From NCBI RefSeq assembly GCF_003326015.1, contig NZ_CP023860.1:310001-374000 (forward strand): a DNA stretch of 64,000 nucleotides. Reading direction: 5' to 3'. The DNA comes from Candidatus Thioglobus sp. NP1. Its GTDB lineage: Bacteria > Pseudomonadota > Gammaproteobacteria > PS1 > Pseudothioglobaceae. Below are positions 59,267 through 64,000 of this stretch, piece by piece (the first letter of the stretch is position 1; every line of letters starts with the position of its first letter). Below the pieces are notes generated by a model. It was not told the DNA's origin. It worked only from the letters and a program-made list of their open reading frames with translations, and made no database searches. The position numbers and the translations under genes were made by a program.

Positions 59267-60411
59267 GACGCTTCTTGTTTTAGATGTTTGCCAGCAACCC
59301 AAACATTTTTGACATTAAAGTCACTATCAAAGTGAGCAAGGTCAGCTCGATAATTTGCTTTTAATGAACCTAGATAATCACTTACTCCAAGGTATTCTGC
59401 AGGGTAGCTCGTTGCCATTGCAATCGCATCACAAAGTGGAATATTACAAGTAGAATAGGCATTCTTAATGGCATCAATTTGAGTTATTGAGGATCCAGCT
59501 AACTTTCCTTCAGAGTTGATAAGTCGACCATTTGATTCACTAACGACCTCATCATATAACTCAAAAGAAGGTTCACCATGATTAATTGTTGCCATAGAGT
59601 CTGAAACAAAAAAAAGTTTGCCTTTGGGTTTTTGCTTATAGGACATCTCGATCAATGATGGATGGACGTGGTGCAGGTCAACAATAATACTTGCCGAAGT
59701 ATTATTAAAATTTAATGCTGAGCCAACCACGCCTGGCTCACGTGCTGAAATTTGTCCCATCGCATTAAAAAGATGCGTGAAGCCATCAAGGCCATATTTA
59801 ATTGCCTCCTCTAGCTGGTCATAACTAGCGTCAGTGTGTCCTGCTAGAATTTTAAAACCAAGTGATTTAAGATGTTTTAACTGCTTGATAGAAATACATT
59901 CTGGAGCTAAAGTTAGCATCACTGGGAAGCCTTGAAGGCTTTCAAACAAGTTTAAGTAATCATTGTTTATCGTATTGATATATTGCTTTTGATGCACACC
60001 TCGATACTTAACATTAAAGAAGGGGCCTTCAATATGAACGCCTAGAAGGGATTTGTTATTATTGATTTCATTAGATATTGTTGAAGTACATCTTTGAAGA
60101 ACATTCAAGGAATCACTGATAACAGTTGGCATTATGCTTGTCGTACCAAAGTGTTGATGAGATTTTATTATTTCATCCAAACTCTCTTTATCAGGTGAGT
60201 TGTTAAATAATTTTCCACCCCCACCATTTACTTGAAGATCAATAAAGCCAGGAGAGAGAATGCCACCGTTTAATTGTTTAATTTTAATATTATCTGGAAT
60301 ATCATTTTTAGCAACAATACCAATAATATTTTCACCATCAATTAAGAGAGCCTTGTTATCAAGCAATTTGTGATCTGAAAATATTTTGGCACCAGTGATT
60401 GCTTGTTTCAT
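59263..60411 (-). CDS. nagA: N-acetylglucosamine-6-phosphate deacetylase
   Basis: 382 aa. Removes acetate from GlcNAc-6-P. Amidohydrolase barrel: PGFIDLQVNGGGGKLFN, GVHIEGPFFN with the metal Glu, LAGHTDASYDQ, THLFNAMGQISAREPG and VDLHHVHPS, catalytic Asp in FFVSDSMATI. Overlaps by ATGA both with the upstream GntR gene and with nagB, so all three are translated as a unit. Confidence 0.95.
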   Translation of the reverse strand: MKQAITGAKIFSDHKLLDNKALLIDGENIIGIVAKNDIPDNIKIKQLNGGILSPGFIDLQVNGGGGKLFNNSPDKESLDEIIKSHQHFGTTSIMPTVISDSLNVLQRCTSTISNEINNNKSLLGVHIEGPFFNVKYRGVHQKQYINTINNDYLNLFESLQGFPVMLTLAPECISIKQLKHLKSLGFKILAGHTDASYDQLEEAIKYGLDGFTHLFNAMGQISAREPGVVGSALNFNNTSASIIVDLHHVHPSLIEMSYKQKPKGKLFFVSDSMATINHGEPSFELYDEVVSESNGRLINSEGKLAGSSITQIDAIKNAYSTCNIPLCDAIAMATSYPAEYLGVSDYLGSLKANYRADLAHFDSDFNVKNVWVAGKHLKQEAS

Positions 60412-61160
60412 CCTAATTCCACCACATAGTCATAGCGATCACCACGATAATAAGACTGAGTATATTCAACGACTCTGCCATTAGAGTCTTTACCCCTTCT
60501 TTCAACAAATAATACTGCGCTGCCTGGTTTTACTTCAAGTTTATCAGCCAAGTTATCATCTGCAGTGATGGCATGAATATTTTGTTTTGCAATTACTGGG
60601 TTCATATTCTTAGATTCAAGAAGCTCATAAAGTGAATCATCAATCGCTGATGTAATAGATATTATGGCTGCAGGGATTACAGCAATTTCATAAAGTAGTG
60701 GCTCATTTACCAAATACCTTACTCTATTAAGACGGTGCACATAATCATCCTCACCTAAATTTAAAATTAATGCCTCTTTAGAGCTAGCTTTACCTTCCTC
60801 GCGCAATATAGTTCTAGAATAAGATTCTAGTCCCCTCTTTTTCATGTCAGCAGTAAAGCTATTGAGCGATGAAAGGCTTTTGTGAAGAACTAGATCAACA
60901 CTTTCAGCAACAATAGTGCCAGCACCTTGACGTTTTGTTAATAGTCCTATTTCAACTAGTTGATCAATGGCCTTACGAACAGTAATTCTAGACATATTTA
61001 GCCTGGATGCTAACTCCCTTTCTGGCATTAAAGCATCACCTGGAGTTAAAAGACCTTGTTGAATTGCTCTATTAAGTGACTTAGATAATTGTTTATAAAG
61101 CGAGTCTGGGCGATCATTAGACGGCATTAAAAAATTAATTAGATTGTTAGTATCATCCAT
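60408..61160 (-). CDS. GntR/HutC-type regulator, NagR/NagQ-like
   Basis: 250 aa. N-terminal winged helix (PERELASRLNMSRITVRKAI, DQLVEIGLLTKRQGAGTIVA) and UTRA sensor domain (KPGSAVLFVERRGKDSNGRV, VEYTQSYYRGDRYDYVVELG). HutC-type GntR proteins next to nag genes usually respond to GlcNAc-6-P or GlcN-6-P. It likely represses itself with nagAB and the divergent hexosaminidase/transport genes through the two 21-bp sites in the 340-bp intergenic region. Confidence 0.9.
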   Translation of the reverse strand: MDDTNNLINFLMPSNDRPDSLYKQLSKSLNRAIQQGLLTPGDALMPERELASRLNMSRITVRKAIDQLVEIGLLTKRQGAGTIVAESVDLVLHKSLSSLNSFTADMKKRGLESYSRTILREEGKASSKEALILNLGEDDYVHRLNRVRYLVNEPLLYEIAVIPAAIISITSAIDDSLYELLESKNMNPVIAKQNIHAITADDNLADKLEVKPGSAVLFVERRGKDSNGRVVEYTQSYYRGDRYDYVVELG

Positions 61161-61182
61161 TAAGTTGAATAAATAATAAAAT

Positions 61183-61203
61183 ATTGGTATTAAATTGGTA
61201 TTA
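61183..61203. promoter_or_regulatory. GntR operator candidate 1 (nagR side)
   Basis: A direct repeat of ATTGGTATTA (61183-61192 and 61194-61203) spaced by one A. It lies 22 bp upstream of the regulator start and touches a minus-strand -10 box TATAAT (61208-61203), so a bound regulator would block its own promoter. Confidence 0.65.
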
Positions 61204-61398
61204 TTATAATCTATTCTAAATTAAAAGAGTAAATTTTTATAATCTATTCAATTGCGATTGAAAATAACTAAATTTTTCATCTATTTATAACAATAGAATC
61301 AATCCCTGAATAGGTATTTATAGAATTCAAAGAAATTTAATATATTCTCACTAAGAAAATCATAAAACTTATCTACTTTTTATTAAATACCTGTTATA
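61204..61398. other. Gene-free control region between nagR and the hexosaminidase gene
   Basis: Part of the 340-bp stretch without a gene (61161-61500). AT-rich, holding the divergent promoters; apart from the two 21-bp sites at either end I see no further repeat, hairpin or small gene. Confidence 0.6.
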
Positions 61399-61419
61399 TA
61401 ATACCATTTCATTACCAAT
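61397..61419 (+). promoter_or_regulatory. GntR operator candidate 2 overlapping the hexosaminidase -10 box
   Basis: 61399-61419 (TAATACC... ATTACCAAT) is the reverse complement of site 1 with three changes out of 21. It overlaps a -10 TATAAT (61397-61402), so occupation would prevent transcription of the hexosaminidase/transport genes. The -35 box is weak. Confidence 0.65.
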
Positions 61420-61500
61420 TATTTGTTAGAACTGATCAGCATAGATAGCTGTACGAAGGCTTTTTGTTCTAATTAATATTTAGTTGAAGAGGAGAAGGAA

Positions 61501-63495
61501 TTGAGTTTAGCCGAATTTGTTATGACTACTGAAATTGATTCTGATGGCTTTTTTTGCTCAAAATTGATAAATAACAGTGGGCGTAAGATTGATAGTTTTT
61601 CTTTTTGTTTTAGTCTACTTTCTCCAGTTAAGTCCCAACAAAATTGTGTTGTTACTAAAAGTATCGGTGGTTATTCTGAGCTTTCTCATCCCTCCAAGCC
61701 AACTTTACACGCAGGCGAAGAGTGGAGTTTTAAATATGGCTATGCATTAGATAGACATTCACCACTGAATTATACTTGGGGACCACAAGGGGGTTTTTTA
61801 AAACTTCAAAACGGTAACATAATTAATCTAAGTATGACAGATATAGAATTGCAACATATCTCCTCCGTGGCACCAACCCTCAAAGTAATGGGTGATCATA
61901 TTATTCCCTCTGAGTCATTAAGGTTGGTGCCACAACCTTATCTTTGGAATCCTAGTGCCGGTGTTTGTAATTCAAGTGGATTTTTGAATGTTGTTTTAGA
62001 TCAATCTGAGGTCATTATTAAGAGTTATAAAGCTGCCTCAGATCTTGGAAAAAGAATTAATATTGATATACTCCCATCAAAAACAAATCAAAATTTAAAT
62101 GATACTTCTACATCATTACTGGTGAAATTTCAAAAATTCTCAGATGCTTCTGCCTATAATTTAACTATCACTAGTGATGTTATTGAGCTAACTGCTGGAG
62201 ATGAAAGTGGTTTCTACTATGGCCTTGTATCACTCCTCCAGTTGCATCAAACGTATCATAAGTTAATTCCTTGCGGCTTGATTAATGATAAGCCTCGTTT
62301 TAGTTGGAGAGGTCAGCATCTTGATACAGTCAGACATTTTTATTCCGTTAAAAGTCTTTTAAGATTACTGGACTTAATGAGCTTATTTAAACTTAATAAG
62401 TTTCATTGGCATGGAACTGATGATGAGGCATTTCGTTTCAATCTTGATAATAACTATGAGCTTGCTAATGCAACAGCACAAAGAGGTAATAATCTTCTTG
62501 TACCACCTGTTTTTGGCTCTGGCCCAAATCCTACTGGAGGGAGTTATGATAAAGTTGATATCCAGAAAGTTACAGAACGGGCTGCAGCAAATTATATTGA
62601 TGTTATGCCTGAATTCGATCTACCAGGCCATAATATGGCTCTAATTAACTTCTGCCCTTCTGTTCGAGATTCACAAGATAAAAGTAATGAGGTTTCAGTC
62701 CAAGGCTACTCAGAAAATACACTTAACCCAGCAATGCCAGAAACATTTACTCTCATTGAGTCTTTAATTGATGATTTGTGTGACGCTTTTCCAGGTGATT
62801 ATATTCATTTGGGCGGTGATGAAGTTGCTCCAGAATCGTGGACAAAATCTCCTGCAATTGATGAATTGAAATTAAAGCATGAGCTCGATAATGGTAAAGA
62901 TATTGCTTCTTGGTTTATTAACAAGCTTTCTCAAAGAGTAGAGCAGAATAACAAAAAAACGGCTTCTTGGCAGGAGGCCGAAGATGGTAATCATAAAGAT
63001 ACAAAGACAGAAAAACTATTATTTTCTTGGCAAAATCTTGAGTCTGGTTATAAATTAGCTAGAGATGGATTCAAGGTTGTTTTATGTCCAGCAGAGCATA
63101 TTTATTTTGATATGGCTCAAAGCAACAATTATAGTGATCGAGGTCTTAATTGGGCTGCAATTGTAGAATTTGAAGATACCGTTGACTGGCAAATTATTCC
63201 TGAAGATGAACCAGAACTTGAGACAAATATTGAGGGTATTCAAGGCCATTTATGGTCTGAAACTATTCTTGAGGACAGCGATATGGAGGCTATGCTTTGT
63301 CCTAGAATTATTGGTTTAGCAGAGGGTGCCTGGTCGAGTGCGGCTAGTAAAAGAAATGGCAGTGAGTTAAGTACTTTAATTCTTAATAGTTTTAAAGATT
63401 TATTCAATCATATTGGATGGAGTTGCTATCAGAGTCAAAATTTTGATATCATGTCCGATCCATTAACGAATAAGGAGGCTTTGGTAAGTGAGTAG
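61501..63495 (+). CDS. Family GH20 beta-N-acetylhexosaminidase (cytoplasmic)
   Basis: 664 aa. Releases GlcNAc from chitobiose or similar, by substrate-assisted catalysis. An N-terminal beta domain (1-150), a GH20b-like domain (about 165-265), then the catalytic barrel: WRGQHLDTVRHFYSVKSLLR, FHWHGTDDEAFR, MPEFDLPGHNMALI, and HLGGDEVAPESW with D440-E441 as the catalytic pair. No signal peptide, so it acts inside the cell on sugars imported by the ABC system that begins right after it. Start is TTG at 61501, supported by GAGGAG 7 nt upstream. Confidence 0.93.
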   Translation: MSLAEFVMTTEIDSDGFFCSKLINNSGRKIDSFSFCFSLLSPVKSQQNCVVTKSIGGYSELSHPSKPTLHAGEEWSFKYGYALDRHSPLNYTWGPQGGFLKLQNGNIINLSMTDIELQHISSVAPTLKVMGDHIIPSESLRLVPQPYLWNPSAGVCNSSGFLNVVLDQSEVIIKSYKAASDLGKRINIDILPSKTNQNLNDTSTSLLVKFQKFSDASAYNLTITSDVIELTAGDESGFYYGLVSLLQLHQTYHKLIPCGLINDKPRFSWRGQHLDTVRHFYSVKSLLRLLDLMSLFKLNKFHWHGTDDEAFRFNLDNNYELANATAQRGNNLLVPPVFGSGPNPTGGSYDKVDIQKVTERAAANYIDVMPEFDLPGHNMALINFCPSVRDSQDKSNEVSVQGYSENTLNPAMPETFTLIESLIDDLCDAFPGDYIHLGGDEVAPESWTKSPAIDELKLKHELDNGKDIASWFINKLSQRVEQNNKKTASWQEAEDGNHKDTKTEKLLFSWQNLESGYKLARDGFKVVLCPAEHIYFDMAQSNNYSDRGLNWAAIVEFEDTVDWQIIPEDEPELETNIEGIQGHLWSETILEDSDMEAMLCPRIIGLAEGAWSSAASKRNGSELSTLILNSFKDLFNHIGWSCYQSQNFDIMSDPLTNKEALVSE

Positions 63496-64000
63496 TTTTA
63501 TACAAATGCTTAAACCAAAAACTAAATCACAAACAACAACAATGTTTGCTTGGGCTTTGATTGCGCCTGCTGCACTGGTTATGTTTTGGATTGTCCTTTG
63601 GCCTCTTTACGAAACCTTCCGCCTTTCTTTCACTAACTCAAATCTTGGAACTCTTATGGGGGGTGCTGATTTTATTGGCTGGGAGAATTATGAAAAAGCC
63701 ATAGGTGGTAGGAAATTTCCTGCCATTGTCACGCGAACCTTTTACTGGATGTTTCTTTCAGTTGGTTTTAAGATGATTTTAGGTTTGATTGGTGCTACGC
63801 TCTTAGCAAGTAATATAAAGGGTCGTGGTATTATGCGCGCTCTGGTAATGCCACCATGGATTGTACCAATAGCTATTGGTTGTTTTGGTTGGGTATGGCT
63901 TTATAATGGTCATTTTGGCTTACTCTCAAACTTTATTGAGATGGTCGGTATCACTAATGGGCCCTTTAGTTTCTTAGCCTATAAGCAGAGCGCTTTTTAT
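63488..64000 (+). CDS. Sugar ABC transporter permease, MalF/UgpA type (3' end outside window)
   Basis: At least 171 aa. GTG at 63488 overlaps the hexosaminidase end by 8 bp; an ATG six codons later (63506) is an alternative start. First helix FAWALIAPAALVMFWIVLWP, then LYETFRLSFTNSN and FIGWENYEKAI, typical of MalF/UgpA-like permeases, a second helix and LVMPPWIVPIAIGCFGW. In this position likely imports N-acetylglucosamine oligomers (chitobiose), together with other genes beyond the window end. Confidence 0.9.
   Translation, partial: MSSFIQMLKPKTKSQTTTMFAWALIAPAALVMFWIVLWPLYETFRLSFTNSNLGTLMGGADFIGWENYEKAIGGRKFPAIVTRTFYWMFLSVGFKMILGLIGATLLASNIKGRGIMRALVMPPWIVPIAIGCFGWVWLYNGHFGLLSNFIEMVGITNGPFSFLAYKQSAFY

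Noticed and set aside
61501-63495. Exported hexosaminidase
   Set aside because: Neither the TTG start nor the downstream Met gives a signal peptide.

Overview
The window looks like a compact, AT-rich genome of a marine gammaproteobacterium, most likely of the SUP05/Arctic96BD-19 group (Candidatus Thioglobus-like). The reasons are gammaproteobacterial operon order (tRNA-fMet, rimP, nusA, infB, rbfA, truB), very short or overlapping gene junctions, a green-type proteorhodopsin, an ETHE1-like persulfide dioxygenase and peptide and amino-sugar uptake genes. The genus is an inference; no rRNA is present.

Layout. 1-3.7 kb: Dpp/Opp-type peptide ABC transporter (dppC cut by the window edge, dppB, binding protein), minus strand. 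3.8-28.6 kb: mostly housekeeping genes: ftsK, trxB, tRNA-Phe, an mltB-like/ruvX/pyrB/ygfB run, rarA, crcB, gshB, the tRNA-fMet to truB operon followed by purD and rnhB, a BON lipoprotein, rsmI, a 2Fe-2S ferredoxin, tesA with a YbbA/YbbP-type ABC pair, and coaE. At 28.7 kb lies an elongator tRNA-Met.

28.8-38.1 kb is an accessory island directly downstream of that tRNA. It holds mostly unrelated single genes (small membrane proteins, a nucleotide pyrophosphatase-like enzyme, a PhyH dioxygenase, a large secreted protein, GMP reductase, a double SnoaL-like protein, secreted proteins). Eight direct copies of a repeat punctuate it. The repeat has a 34-bp core containing a -35-like box, followed by a -10-like box. 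In five copies an ATG lies exactly 6 nt after a -10-like box, and four of these ATGs start real genes, which predicts leaderless mRNAs. Three copies carry a further ~65-bp upstream block. This is the most unusual structure in the window.

38.1-41.8 kb: a minus-strand accessory operon headed by a membrane protein and an XRE regulator with an inverted-repeat control region, ending in a secreted agmatine-deiminase-like protein. 41.9-49.9 kb: VOC protein, three tiny membrane proteins, proteorhodopsin, GST, Rieske oxygenase, cupin, pentapeptide protein, nitrilase-family enzyme and a malate/lactate/sulfolactate-type dehydrogenase. 50-54.8 kb: an inverse-autotransporter barrel lacking a passenger plus a coupled secreted protein, an SDR without its usual Tyr, and an agmatinase-like ureohydrolase.

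54.8-57.7 kb: a 777-aa fusion of a probable heme dioxygenase-like domain (PrnB/IDO superfamily, inferred) and a kynureninase-like PLP domain, divergent from an Lrp/AsnC regulator. 57.7-58.4 kb: persulfide dioxygenase. 58.5-64 kb: an amino-sugar regulon (nagB, nagA, GntR regulator, divergent cytoplasmic GH20 hexosaminidase and a sugar ABC permease cut by the window end) with two matching 21-bp operator candidates.
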